Positions 17,474-26,664 of a stretch of 64,000 nt of DNA are shown piece by piece. Origin of the DNA: Fibrobacterota bacterium. Lineage in GTDB: Bacteria; Fibrobacterota; Fibrobacteria; UBA11236. Location of the stretch: NCBI GenBank assembly GCA_947482115.1, contig CANKII010000002.1, forward strand, positions 248,001-312,000, read 5' to 3'. A program made the position numbers and the translations under genes. Each line of letters begins with the position of its first letter. Within the stretch, counting starts at the first letter, position 1. Below the pieces are notes generated by a model. It saw only the letters and a program-made list of their open reading frames with translations, was not told the DNA's origin and did not search any database.

Positions 17474-18975
17474 GGGAACTGCAATTGTTGTCGGATTTGC
17501 TGGCATCGGTGGGATTGTCTGTCCCCGCCGGTTTGGAAGGCGTGGAAGTAAAAGCTTTGCGTTTGGATTCACGCATCGTGCGCCCGGGAGATTGCTTTCT
17601 GGCGTTGCAGGGGAACAAACTCGACGGACGGGGTTTTGTCGAGGAAGCCGTGAAGCGCGGTGCGAGTGCTATAGTGATTGAATCTGATGAAGATGCAGAA
17701 TTACGACAATCCCTGGGCATCCCCGTAGTCTTTCAACCGGAATTGCGCAAACATGTCGGCCCGCTGCTTGATGCATGGCATGGATTTCCTTCCCGGCATC
17801 TGGAATCCGTTGGCATCACCGGCACCAACGGCAAATCGACCACCACCATCCTAATCACCGACATCCTGCGCGCCGCGAAACACAAAGTCATTTCTTTGGG
17901 CACCATTCGCTATGAGCTGGAAGACGAGATGCTGGGTTCGGAACTTACCACACCTTCTCCGGAAATTTTCTTCGATCTTCTGGATCGCGGAATTCAAAAG
18001 GGATGCGACTCGCTCGTCATGGAGGTTTCCTCCCATGCGCTGAGTCAGGACCGAATTCGCGGCGTGAAATTCAAACGGGCCGTGTTCACCAATCTGACGC
18101 AGGATCATTTCGATTTCCATTCGGGATTTGAAGATTATTTCGCGGCGAAAAAGAAATTATTCACCGAATATCTGGCCGAAGATGGCATGGCTGTGATCAA
18201 TCTTGACACACCCTATGGCGTACGGCTTGCAGGAGAATGGAAAGGCGCGCGCATCACCTTTTCGCGCGGCGAAACCCCCGAAGGCAATGGCGCGGATGTC
18301 GTGGTGGGCCGTCAGGAGCTCTCTCTTTCCGGCACCAAACTCGTGGTAGCGTATCGGGATCAGGAGTTTGAAATTCGATCGCAATTAATTGGTTCGCTCA
18401 ACGTTGAGAACTTGCTCGCCGCTGCTGCGTGTGGATTGTCCCTTGGACTGTCCCCCAAGATCGTGGCCAAAGGCATTGCCGGGACAATGGTTCCCGGTCG
18501 CAACGAAGTATTCCCGCTGCCCGGTGGACGTTTTGCCGTGGTGGATTATGCGCATACTCCGGACGCTCTTGAAAGGGTTTTGCAAAGTTTACGTCCCTTA
18601 ACTCCTGGAAAATTGTGGTGTGTTTTCGGTTGTGGTGGCGATCGCGATCGCTCCAAACGCCCCTTGATGGGAGGCATTGCCGAACGGCTCGCCGACCGCG
18701 TGGTGCTGACCAACGACAACCCGCGCACGGAAAATCCTGTTGACATTCTCGAAGGCGTGCGCAGCGGCATGGTGCATCCTGCGAATGCCGAAGTTCTTGA
18801 AGATCGTCGTTCCGCCATTCATCACACCTTAGAGAGGATGGAACCGGGCGATTGCCTGCTCGTGGCCGGCAAGGGACATGAGAATTATCAAATCGCGGGA
18901 TCGACGCGCCGTCATTTCAGCGATCAGGAAGAAATCGAGGAGTGGAAAAAGAGCGGAGTGAAATCGTGGAGCTGA
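17470..18975 (+). CDS. murE: UDP-MurNAc-L-Ala-D-Glu:meso-diaminopimelate ligase
   Basis: 501 aa from ATG 17470, which overlaps the ftsI stop. It adds the third stem amino acid in the cytoplasm. The ATP-binding motif GITGTNGKSTTT, then VMEVSSHALSQDRI, the central-domain AYRDQ/NVENLLAAAA region and the C-terminal FGCGGDRDRSKRPLM and TNDNPRTE are seen. The DNPR motif is the one known to select meso-diaminopimelate, so the wall should be of the Gram-negative DAP type. The stop overlaps the murF start region. Confidence 0.96.
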   Translation: MRELQLLSDLLASVGLSVPAGLEGVEVKALRLDSRIVRPGDCFLALQGNKLDGRGFVEEAVKRGASAIVIESDEDAELRQSLGIPVVFQPELRKHVGPLLDAWHGFPSRHLESVGITGTNGKSTTTILITDILRAAKHKVISLGTIRYELEDEMLGSELTTPSPEIFFDLLDRGIQKGCDSLVMEVSSHALSQDRIRGVKFKRAVFTNLTQDHFDFHSGFEDYFAAKKKLFTEYLAEDGMAVINLDTPYGVRLAGEWKGARITFSRGETPEGNGADVVVGRQELSLSGTKLVVAYRDQEFEIRSQLIGSLNVENLLAAAACGLSLGLSPKIVAKGIAGTMVPGRNEVFPLPGGRFAVVDYAHTPDALERVLQSLRPLTPGKLWCVFGCGGDRDRSKRPLMGGIAERLADRVVLTNDNPRTENPVDILEGVRSGMVHPANAEVLEDRRSAIHHTLERMEPGDCLLVAGKGHENYQIAGSTRRHFSDQEEIEEWKKSGVKSWS

Positions 18976-20375
18976 CGGTTCAAGAGGCGGCGAAATTGCT
19001 TCGCGTGCCGTTGATCGGCAAGGCGCCGCGCCGCCAGATCGACATTCAGACCGACTCCCGGGGCATGCAAGCCGGGCAGGTGTTTTGGGCGTTGCGGGGG
19101 CCGAACTTCGACGGCCACAAGTTTGTGGAGGAGAGTTTTACAAAGGGAGGGGTCGCCGCTGTGGTGGAACGCGAATGGTACGAGCAGAATCCCCCGAAGG
19201 GGAAAGCCACACGGGTATATGTGCCTGTGGGGGACACACAACAGGCCTTGATGGCGCTGGCGAAAGCCTATGCGGCACGTTTCCGCATTCCGAAAATTGC
19301 AGTCACGGGCAGCAACGGAAAAACCACCACCAAGGACATGATCGCAGCGGTGTTGCGCCGTTCCGGAAAAACTCTGGCCACGGAAGGAAACTTCAACAAC
19401 CACATCGGTTTGCCGCTCACCTTGTTCGGTTTACGCAAGACGCACCGCTTTGCCGTGCTGGAAATGGGCACGAATCATCCCGGTGAAATCGCCCCGTTGA
19501 GTGAAATTGCGAATCCCACTTTGGCCGTGGTGACCAACATCGGATGGTCCCATCTGGAAAATTTCGGAACCAAGGAAGCCATTCGCGATGAGAAGCTGAC
19601 AATCATTTCCGGTTTCACACGACCGGGAACCTTGTTCCTGAACGTCGACGATCCGTTGTTGTGTGATGTGCGCCCGGAGCCTCGCTGCAAGGTGGTGACT
19701 TTCGGTGTGCATCGCGGGCAGATTCGTCCTGAGGGACTGCAACTCGGCGCGGACGGCTGTGCCTCCTTCCGGATCGGACGGACGGATTTCCACCTGACGG
19801 TTCCCGGATTGCACAATGTTTACAATGCGCTTGCGGCCATTGCGGTCGGGTTGCATTTGCGGGTTTCCAAGGCTTCGATGGCGCAGGCCCTTGCGTCCTT
19901 TTCTCCGCCCAAGTTTCGCATGCAGGTCAAAAAACTGGGATCGGTGATTGTGCTGGATGATTGCTACAACGCAAATCCTTCTTCCATGCGTTCCGCGCTT
20001 TCCACTTTGGCGGCGTATCAGACTCCGGGGCGGCGCATTGCGGTTTTGGGCGACATGCTGGAACTCGGAGAGGATTCCGCAAAACTCCATACGGAGATCG
20101 GACATTTTCTGGTGGAGATGGGTGTGCAGGAACTCTACACATTCGGGTCTCTGAGCCGACATGTGAATCAGGGCGCGCGTGACAAGGGATTGTCGCGCCA
20201 GAACACCCATCATTTTTCCGATTTCGATCTCATGATGAACGAACTGGGCGCGGCCCTCTTGCCGGAAGATGTGGTGCTGGTGAAGGCCTCCCGAGGCATG
20301 CGTCTTGAGAGGGTCCAGGAATTTTTGAAAGCCAAAGCCGGAGCGGGCACGCCGAGCTGGGATGGAGTGAAATAA
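18966..20375 (+). CDS. murF: UDP-MurNAc-tripeptide:D-Ala-D-Ala ligase
   Basis: 469 aa from GTG 18966, chosen because GGAG lies 7 nt upstream; the alternative GTG at 18942 would lengthen the overlap with murE. It adds D-Ala-D-Ala to the precursor. Typical Mur-ligase layout: N-terminal DSRGMQAGQVFWALRG, ATP site VTGSNGKTTTKDM, EGNFNNHIGLPLTL (diagnostic of MurF), EMGTNHPGEI, NIGWSHLENF, and the C-terminal DDCYNANPSSM. Overlaps murE; ftsW begins 2 bp after its stop. Confidence 0.96.
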   Translation: MELTVQEAAKLLRVPLIGKAPRRQIDIQTDSRGMQAGQVFWALRGPNFDGHKFVEESFTKGGVAAVVEREWYEQNPPKGKATRVYVPVGDTQQALMALAKAYAARFRIPKIAVTGSNGKTTTKDMIAAVLRRSGKTLATEGNFNNHIGLPLTLFGLRKTHRFAVLEMGTNHPGEIAPLSEIANPTLAVVTNIGWSHLENFGTKEAIRDEKLTIISGFTRPGTLFLNVDDPLLCDVRPEPRCKVVTFGVHRGQIRPEGLQLGADGCASFRIGRTDFHLTVPGLHNVYNALAAIAVGLHLRVSKASMAQALASFSPPKFRMQVKKLGSVIVLDDCYNANPSSMRSALSTLAAYQTPGRRIAVLGDMLELGEDSAKLHTEIGHFLVEMGVQELYTFGSLSRHVNQGARDKGLSRQNTHHFSDFDLMMNELGAALLPEDVVLVKASRGMRLERVQEFLKAKAGAGTPSWDGVK

Positions 20376-20377
20376 GC

Positions 20378-21625
20378 ATGGAAGCCGTGGCACATACTCC
20401 CGGGCCGTGGAAACCGCGCAGGGGACTGCGTTTTGATCTCCCCCTGTGTCTGGGTGTGCTGATCCTTGTCGGGATTGGGCTGGTTTTGATTTACAGCTCT
20501 TCCGGCGCTTATGCCGAAGCGCGTCATTGGGAAGCGTCCCACTTTCTCAGGCAGCACATCAAGAAGGTGATCATCGGATTTTTCGCCTTTATATTGGGAC
20601 TCGTGGTTCCTTACAAGACGTGGGAAAAGTGGGCGAGGCCGCTGGCAATCATCTCTCTCGTTTTACTGGTATTCCTTGTCGGAACCGGCATGGCGGGACG
20701 GGTGCACGGTGCGCGTCGCTGGATTCAATTCGTCGGATTCGGATTGCAGCCCTCCGAGCTGGCGAAGATTGGCCTTGTGTTTTATCTCGCGAAAAGGCTT
20801 ACGGAGAAAAAATCGGAACTGCATCTTTTTCGCAAAGGGATGTTGGCTTCCCTTCCCCTGGCCATCATCGGGTTTCTTTTGATTCTCATGCAACCCAATT
20901 ACAGTTCCGCCGCCACGGTGCTTTGCATTACGGTGGCGATGGTGTTTGTTGCCGGTTGCCGGACATCCCATTTAATGAGCCTTGGAGCCATCGCATTGCC
21001 GGCCATGTTGGGATTGATGTTTTCCAGCCCCTATCGCATGAAACGGGTGATGGCCTTCCTGCATCCCACCGATCATGTTTCCAGCTCCTATCAAAGCTTG
21101 CAGGCGCTGATCAGCCTCGGTCACGGCGGATTTTTTGGAACGGGTTTGGGAAGCAGTACGCAAAAACTGGGCTTTCTTCCCATGCCTTTCACGGACACGG
21201 TGTTTGCCATTCTCGGTGAGGAACTGGGTTTCATCGGCACGACGGTTGTCCTGCTTTTGTTTGCCGTGATCGTCTGGCGGGGATTGCGCGTGGCGTATCG
21301 CTGTTCCGATCGGTTTGGAAGTTTGGTGGCCACCGGACTTACCGTGGCTGTCGCTGTTAATGTCTTCATGCACGTGGGCGTTTGTGTCAAACTGTTTCCC
21401 ACCACCGGCCAGCCGCTGCCTTTTATTTCCTACGGAGGCACTTCGCTGATCGCCAGTTTGTTCGGCATGGGCGTGTTGCTCAACATCAGCGGATCGATTT
21501 CACTCTCTTCGGCATCTGAACCCAAAGTGGCGCGCACTCCCGTCTGGGGAAAAATCTCTCCGTCCGGAGCTCAATCGAGATTTGCCAGAGTCCATCCTCC
21601 CGTGATTCAAGGGGGAGAGGCGTGA
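20378..21625 (+). CDS. ftsW: septal peptidoglycan glycosyltransferase FtsW (SEDS family)
   Basis: 415 aa with about ten membrane helices. It polymerises lipid II at the septum with FtsI. SEDS signatures are present: IYSSSGAYAEAR near the N-terminus, GARRWIQF with QPSELAKI, then FTDTVFAILGEELGFIG and the C-terminal LPFISYGGTSLI. Its presence two genes after ftsI and next to murC favours FtsW over RodA. mraY and murD, which normally flank ftsW, are missing here. The stop overlaps the murC GTG. Confidence 0.95.
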   Translation: MEAVAHTPGPWKPRRGLRFDLPLCLGVLILVGIGLVLIYSSSGAYAEARHWEASHFLRQHIKKVIIGFFAFILGLVVPYKTWEKWARPLAIISLVLLVFLVGTGMAGRVHGARRWIQFVGFGLQPSELAKIGLVFYLAKRLTEKKSELHLFRKGMLASLPLAIIGFLLILMQPNYSSAATVLCITVAMVFVAGCRTSHLMSLGAIALPAMLGLMFSSPYRMKRVMAFLHPTDHVSSSYQSLQALISLGHGGFFGTGLGSSTQKLGFLPMPFTDTVFAILGEELGFIGTTVVLLLFAVIVWRGLRVAYRCSDRFGSLVATGLTVAVAVNVFMHVGVCVKLFPTTGQPLPFISYGGTSLIASLFGMGVLLNISGSISLSSASEPKVARTPVWGKISPSGAQSRFARVHPPVIQGGEA

Positions 21626-22992
21626 AGCCTTCGGTGCGATTTCGAAACCTCCATTTTGTGGGGATCGGTGGTGCGGGCATGAGCGCTCTCGCCGAAACTC
21701 TTGCAGGTTTCGGATTTTCCATTCGCGGTTCCGATCGCAGTGAAAGCCCCGCGCTTTCGCGTTTGCGTTCGTTGGACATTTCTGCGTTTGTAGGACACGA
21801 TGCTGCTCACGTGGAAACAAATTGCGATGCCGTGGTGTTTTCCGCCGCTGTGGAATCCGGAAATCCCGAGTTGCAGGTTGCGCGGAAGCTGGGAATTCCC
21901 GTGGTGCGCCGTGCGGAATTATTGGGATGTCTCATGGCTCGCAAGCACGGCCTCGCCGTGGCGGGAACACATGGAAAGACGACCACCACGGGTATGCTCA
22001 TCCATATTTTGCAGGCCGCAAAATGCGATCCCGCCTGGGTTTCGGGTGGTGTCTGGTCGGGGGGTGAGGCGGGTCATGCGGGGAATGGTGAGTTTCTCGT
22101 GGCGGAAGCTGATGAATACGATCGCGCCTTTCTGTCCCTGCGTCCGGTGTCCGCCATCGTCACCAATATCGATGCGGATCATCTGGATATTTACGGTACT
22201 CTCGCGGCCATTGAAGATGCCTTCGCGCAATTTTTAAACGCGCTTCCTTTTCATGGACTGGCCGTGGTGAACGGTGAAGATGCGGGCATCGGTCGGATTT
22301 TGGAGCGGCTTGGATGTCGAGTGCGTACTTATGGAATATCGGCGGGGGATTACCACGCCACTCGTGTTGAAATGAAAGCGAAGGGTGCGACATTTACTTT
22401 GTGGCGTCATGGCGTCGAATTGGGTCCCGTTTCGTTGCGAGTGCCGGGATTGCACAATGTTTCCAATGCCCTGGCGGCTGCGGCTTTGGCGCTCGAAGAA
22501 GGCGTCGCTTTTGATGCAGTGGCAACAGGTCTCGCGGCTTTTCCCGGCATGAGTCGCCGGATGGAATACATCGGTTCGCAGAACGGCGTTACGGTAATGG
22601 ATGATTATGCCCACCATCCCACCGAAGTGGTAGCGGCGCTCAAAGCGGCGCGACTACTGACCAATGGAAGGCTGGCGGTTTTATTCCAGCCACATCTTTA
22701 TTCCCGGACGCAGCAGCTGCTTCGCGAATTCTCCCACGCCTTTCTGGCCTCGGATCTGCTTTTTGTTCTGCCGGTTTATGCCGCGCGTGAAAATCCCATT
22801 CCCGGTATTGAAGGGAATTCCATTGTGGAGGAAGCCGTCCGGTTGGGACACCCTTCGGCCCATTTTCTCTCTTCGCGGGATCGTGTTGCAGCTGAGGTTG
22901 CCGGCGTGATGCGATCGGGTGATTTGTGTCTGACCATGGGCGCGGGCAACGTTGGAGAACTTGCCCCTGAAATTCTGGAGGCGCTCGCATGA
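21622..22992 (+). CDS. murC: UDP-N-acetylmuramate:L-alanine ligase
   Basis: 456 aa, GTG start after GGGGGAGAGG and overlapping the ftsW stop. It begins the stem peptide by joining L-alanine to UDP-MurNAc. Motifs: N-terminal nucleotide fold HFVGIGGAGMSALAE, VAGTHGKTTTTGML, EADEYDRAFL, NIDADHLDIYG, and the C-terminal DDYAHHPTEVVA and FQPHLYSRTQ. All are diagnostic of MurC. murG, usually just before murC, is absent. Stop overlaps the ftsQ start. Confidence 0.96.
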   Translation: MKPSVRFRNLHFVGIGGAGMSALAETLAGFGFSIRGSDRSESPALSRLRSLDISAFVGHDAAHVETNCDAVVFSAAVESGNPELQVARKLGIPVVRRAELLGCLMARKHGLAVAGTHGKTTTTGMLIHILQAAKCDPAWVSGGVWSGGEAGHAGNGEFLVAEADEYDRAFLSLRPVSAIVTNIDADHLDIYGTLAAIEDAFAQFLNALPFHGLAVVNGEDAGIGRILERLGCRVRTYGISAGDYHATRVEMKAKGATFTLWRHGVELGPVSLRVPGLHNVSNALAAAALALEEGVAFDAVATGLAAFPGMSRRMEYIGSQNGVTVMDDYAHHPTEVVAALKAARLLTNGRLAVLFQPHLYSRTQQLLREFSHAFLASDLLFVLPVYAARENPIPGIEGNSIVEEAVRLGHPSAHFLSSRDRVAAEVAGVMRSGDLCLTMGAGNVGELAPEILEALA

Positions 22993-23804
22993 GCAAGGGC
23001 ATCATTCTCGGCAGAAAAAAAACCGTGCGACGGGGGGCGAACCACCGCCAACGTCTGGAGAACCGCAGGGAGCAACGGAAAAATCTGTTTCGCGGAACCC
23101 TGGGATTAAAACGCGCGACCGCATTGTTGCTGATACTGACAGTGTTGGGCACAGGAGGTTATGGGATTCGAAAGGGCCTGCAGGCCTATCGCGATGGCCG
23201 CATTCTCACGGTGAACCGAATCGAAGTATCCGGCAATCATCATTGGGAATCCTCGCGACTGCTGCAACTGGCGGGACTGGAAGTGGGTTCAGGTATGCCG
23301 GGTGTTTCCATGAAATCCGCGCGGGAATCCCTGAGACATCTCCCCGGAATTCAGGATGTTACCGTGCGTTGTTCCCTCAAGGGCGATCTTCGCGTTGAAG
23401 TGAAGGAAGAACAGGTGCTGGCCATTCGCCAGTCCAATGGATGGCAGGGTCTCACCGCTTCGGGTGCGTGGATGCCGCTTCGCGAAGCGGAGAGTGATGT
23501 GCCGGTGATCGATGTTCAGAAAAAACTCTCGCCCGGGGATCTCGCTGCCTTCGCATCCTTTCTGGAAGGTGCGCGTTCACGCTATGCGTCCTTGTATGCC
23601 GGCTTCTCGCAAATCTCGCTTCGCAGTTCGGACGAAGCGGATGTGTATTGGCGCGACGGCGGTTTCAGGGCACGCGTGGACTATACGAATAAGTCGTTGA
23701 ATTCATTGGAATTCCTGAAGGCGTTGATCGCGCGCGAGCAAACATCATGGCCGTCGGGCAGCACGGTGGATCTGCGTGTGGAAGGCTTTGCCTATGTGCT
23801 TTAA
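22989..23804 (+). CDS. ftsQ: cell division protein FtsQ
   Basis: 271 aa. Basic cytoplasmic tail rich in Arg and Lys, one membrane helix (ATALLLILTVLGTGGYGI), then a POTRA domain (TVNRIEVSGNHHWESSRLLQLAGLEVG) and the FtsQ beta domain (LPGIQDVTVRCSLKGDLRVEVKEE). FtsQ recruits FtsL and FtsB to the divisome. Position before ftsA is canonical. ATG overlaps the murC stop. Confidence 0.92.
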   Translation: MSKGIILGRKKTVRRGANHRQRLENRREQRKNLFRGTLGLKRATALLLILTVLGTGGYGIRKGLQAYRDGRILTVNRIEVSGNHHWESSRLLQLAGLEVGSGMPGVSMKSARESLRHLPGIQDVTVRCSLKGDLRVEVKEEQVLAIRQSNGWQGLTASGAWMPLREAESDVPVIDVQKKLSPGDLAAFASFLEGARSRYASLYAGFSQISLRSSDEADVYWRDGGFRARVDYTNKSLNSLEFLKALIAREQTSWPSGSTVDLRVEGFAYVL

Positions 23805-23915
23805 ATCGATCTCTGTCACAAGCTTTCAACCTGCGTGTGCAACGTCTGGAAATTGTTTTCGACTAATTAAAACTTTAAAGATCAACACAGAATTATTATA
23901 ATCGGAGGCACACGC

Positions 23916-25142
23916 ATGGATCGCCCAATCGTCGGACTGGATATCGGGACCACCAAAATCGGGGTCATCATTGGCGAGATCGATCCCAGTGGCGGACTGA
24001 AAATCGTCGGCGTGGGAACAAGTCCCAGTGACGGCCTCCGCAAAGGCGTGGTGGTCAACATCGACAAAACCGTGAAATCAATTGAGCGCGCCGTGGGCGA
24101 GGCGGAGTTGATGGCGGGCGTCGATGTCGAAATGGTTTATGTCGGCATCGCGGGCGACCACATCAAGTCCATCAACAGCCGCGGCGTCATCGCTGTTTCC
24201 CGAAACGACAATGAAATCACCCGCTCCGATGTCGATCGTGTCATTGAAGCTGCACGGGCCGTTGCGATTCCACAGGATCGCGAAATGTTGCATGTCATTC
24301 CGCAGGATTTTGTGGTGGATGATCAGCCGGGAATCAAGGATCCTGTCGGTATGTCCGGCGTCCGTCTCGAAGGCGACGTTCACATCGTGACCGGAGCCAT
24401 CACTTCCGTGCAAAATCTTTACAAGAGCGTCGAGCGGGCGAATCTCAAGGTGGCGGGTGTCGTGCTCGAACCGCTCGCCTCCTCTTATGCCGTCCTTGAA
24501 GAAGATGAACGCGAATTGGGTTGCGCCATTCTGGACATCGGCGGCGGCACCACGGATTTGATCGTGTTCATCGAGGGCAACGTGCGGCATACGGCCAGTC
24601 TGGGTTTGGGTGGTCGCAATGTCACCAACGATCTGGCCATCGGCATCCGCACGCCGCTTGAACGCGCCGAAGAGATCAAGCGTTCCCACGGAACCTGCCT
24701 GCGATCGGGATTGGAAGGCGGCGAATACATTCCCGTGCCCGGTGTGGGCGGACGGGATCAGCGCGAAGTGAGCCGTGCGGTTCTGGCTTCCATCATCGAA
24801 CCGCGCATGCGGGAAATTTTCACGCTCGCGCTTCGCGAATTGCAGAAGAACCACTATCTCGACACGCTTGGCGCAGGCATTGTGCTGACCGGTGGATGTT
24901 CTCAGATGCACGGTGCGGCCGAGTTGGCCGAACAGGTGTTTGGCATGCCCGTGAAAATCGGAATTCCCAAGGGCTTTGGTGGATTGGTGGATGCCGTGGC
25001 GACTCCGGCACACGCCACAGGCGTGGGTTTGGTGCAGTACGGGCTGGCGCGTTTGACGCATGGCAAGGACGAGGATTTGGGATCGGATCGCTTTCGCGGT
25101 CTGTTCAAAAAAATGACCCAATGGGTCAAACAGTATGTGTAG
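23916..25142 (+). CDS. ftsA: cell division protein FtsA (actin-like FtsZ anchor)
   Basis: 408 aa. Actin/Hsp70-fold ATPase that tethers FtsZ to the membrane. The phosphate-1 motif GLDIGTTKIGVIIGEI, the SHS2/1C region, phosphate-2 LDIGGGTTDLIVF, and VLTGGCSQMHG are present. The C-terminal FKKMTQWVKQYV is the amphipathic membrane-targeting helix. A strong GGAGG precedes the ATG by 7 nt. A 111-bp AT-rich gap from ftsQ suggests an extra promoter for ftsA-ftsZ, although I could not place one with confidence. Confidence 0.96.
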   Translation: MDRPIVGLDIGTTKIGVIIGEIDPSGGLKIVGVGTSPSDGLRKGVVVNIDKTVKSIERAVGEAELMAGVDVEMVYVGIAGDHIKSINSRGVIAVSRNDNEITRSDVDRVIEAARAVAIPQDREMLHVIPQDFVVDDQPGIKDPVGMSGVRLEGDVHIVTGAITSVQNLYKSVERANLKVAGVVLEPLASSYAVLEEDERELGCAILDIGGGTTDLIVFIEGNVRHTASLGLGGRNVTNDLAIGIRTPLERAEEIKRSHGTCLRSGLEGGEYIPVPGVGGRDQREVSRAVLASIIEPRMREIFTLALRELQKNHYLDTLGAGIVLTGGCSQMHGAAELAEQVFGMPVKIGIPKGFGGLVDAVATPAHATGVGLVQYGLARLTHGKDEDLGSDRFRGLFKKMTQWVKQYV

Positions 25143-25184
25143 GGGAAACGGGGACGCAATTCATTCGGGGGAAGGGGAGCGAGC

Positions 25185-26468
25185 ATGAAATTTGCCATGG
25201 ATGACGAGCACAAGGCGGTAGCCAAACTCAAGGTCGTGGGTGTGGGTGGTGCCGGAGGCAATGCGGTAAATCGCATGGTGCTCTCCGGATTGAAGGGCGT
25301 TGATTTCATCGCCGTGAATACCGATGCCTTGGCATTGCGTCACAATCCCGCCGAAGTGAAGATCCAGATCGGGACTACCCTAACGCGCGGTTTGGGTGCG
25401 GGTGCGAATCCCCAGATGGGTATGCTCTCCATGCAGGAAGATCGCGAGCGCGTGCGTGAGCAACTGGAAGGCGCGGACATGGTGTTCATCGCCGCAGGTA
25501 TGGGCGGCGGTACGGGCACTGGTGCGGCACCGGTGGTTGCCGAAATCGCGCGTGAGATGGATATCCTCACCGTGGCTGTTGTGACCAAGCCTTTTGCCTG
25601 GGAAGGTCCCGTCCGGGATCGCAATGCGCAGGCTGGTCTGGATGCCTTGCGCCGTGTGGCGGATACGGTGATCGTAGTTCCCAACCAGAAGTTGCTGTCA
25701 GTCGTGGAAAAAACCACCACCATGCGCGCTGCATTTGCAATGGCGGACGAAATTCTCATCTCCGCAGTCCGCGGTATTTCCGAAATCATTCTCAAACACG
25801 GCGACATTCAGGTGGACTTTGCCGACGTGAGAACCATCATGGCACAGGGCGGCGATGCCCTGATGGGCATGGGTCGCGCTTCCGGCGAGAACAAGGCCAC
25901 GGTGGCGGCAGATCGCGCCATCCATTCGCCTTTGCTGGACAACGTGAATATCGCTGGCGCAACAGGCGTACTGGTCAACATCACTGGCGGGGAAGACTTG
26001 GGACTTACCGATGTCAATGACGCCATGAACGCCATTTACGAAGCGGTGGGCACCGGTGTGCAGGCGAACATTATTTTTGGAACGGTGGTCAATCCCGATC
26101 TCCATGATGAAATCGCGATTACCGTCATTGCCACAGGTTTTGCAAATTCGGCCGGGCCGAGATCCTCGGCAAGCCCTGCTCGCGATACTTTCCGTCGAAC
26201 CGGAACAGTTGCTTTAACTCCGAGATTGAGTTCCGATGTGGATACCGGGGTTTCCGAGTTTTCTGAAACGAGCGAGGATCTGGGCAAGGTGCCTTTTGGC
26301 GCGAGGGCGGTTACCCGGCATTCAGCGCTTCGCGCCGATGAAGATTCGGAACCGGCTGCACGCAGAAGCGCGTTTTCAAATCCATTTTCTTCGCGCAGCC
26401 GTGTTGTCGAGGCGGAGCCGGACATCGATTATGAAACGCCCGCGTTTTTAAGAAATCAAGCAGACTAA
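25185..26468 (+). CDS. ftsZ: cell division GTPase FtsZ
   Basis: 427 aa. Tubulin-like GTPase that forms the Z ring. The N-terminal GVGGAGGNAVNRM, NTDALAL, the tubulin signature GGGTGTGAAPV and the T7 loop DFADVRTIM are all present. After residue 320 comes a disordered linker rich in Ser, Arg and Glu. The conserved C-terminal peptide DYETPAFLR, which binds FtsA, ends the protein. The start at 25185 follows AAGGGGAG. It is the last gene of the cluster and ends at a terminator. Confidence 0.97.
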   Translation: MKFAMDDEHKAVAKLKVVGVGGAGGNAVNRMVLSGLKGVDFIAVNTDALALRHNPAEVKIQIGTTLTRGLGAGANPQMGMLSMQEDRERVREQLEGADMVFIAAGMGGGTGTGAAPVVAEIAREMDILTVAVVTKPFAWEGPVRDRNAQAGLDALRRVADTVIVVPNQKLLSVVEKTTTMRAAFAMADEILISAVRGISEIILKHGDIQVDFADVRTIMAQGGDALMGMGRASGENKATVAADRAIHSPLLDNVNIAGATGVLVNITGGEDLGLTDVNDAMNAIYEAVGTGVQANIIFGTVVNPDLHDEIAITVIATGFANSAGPRSSASPARDTFRRTGTVALTPRLSSDVDTGVSEFSETSEDLGKVPFGARAVTRHSALRADEDSEPAARRSAFSNPFSSRSRVVEAEPDIDYETPAFLRNQAD

Positions 26469-26479
26469 AACCTGTGTTC

Positions 26480-26500
26480 GGGGAACTTTGTTCCCCTTTT
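26480..26500 (+). terminator. rho-independent terminator after ftsZ
   Basis: GGGGAAC (26480-26486) pairs with GTTCCCC (26490-26496) around TTT. TTTT follows. It closes the division cluster. Confidence 0.8.
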
Positions 26501-26664
26501 CGAATCTGTGCTGGTTGAAGTCATCTTTATTTGTTTTCAGCGTATTATTTGGCGTTTTCGACAGGTTTTCCCTCCAATGGATATCGACTTTTTGCATGAT
26601 ATTTGATGGGATTGACGTTAGATTCTGGTCTGGGCAGATCTAGACTGTAAAAAAGGTGTATTCC

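Noticed and set aside
23874-23902. TTTAAA-17-TATAAT promoter before ftsA
   Set aside because: The transcript would start about at the Shine-Dalgarno sequence, leaving no leader to hold it.
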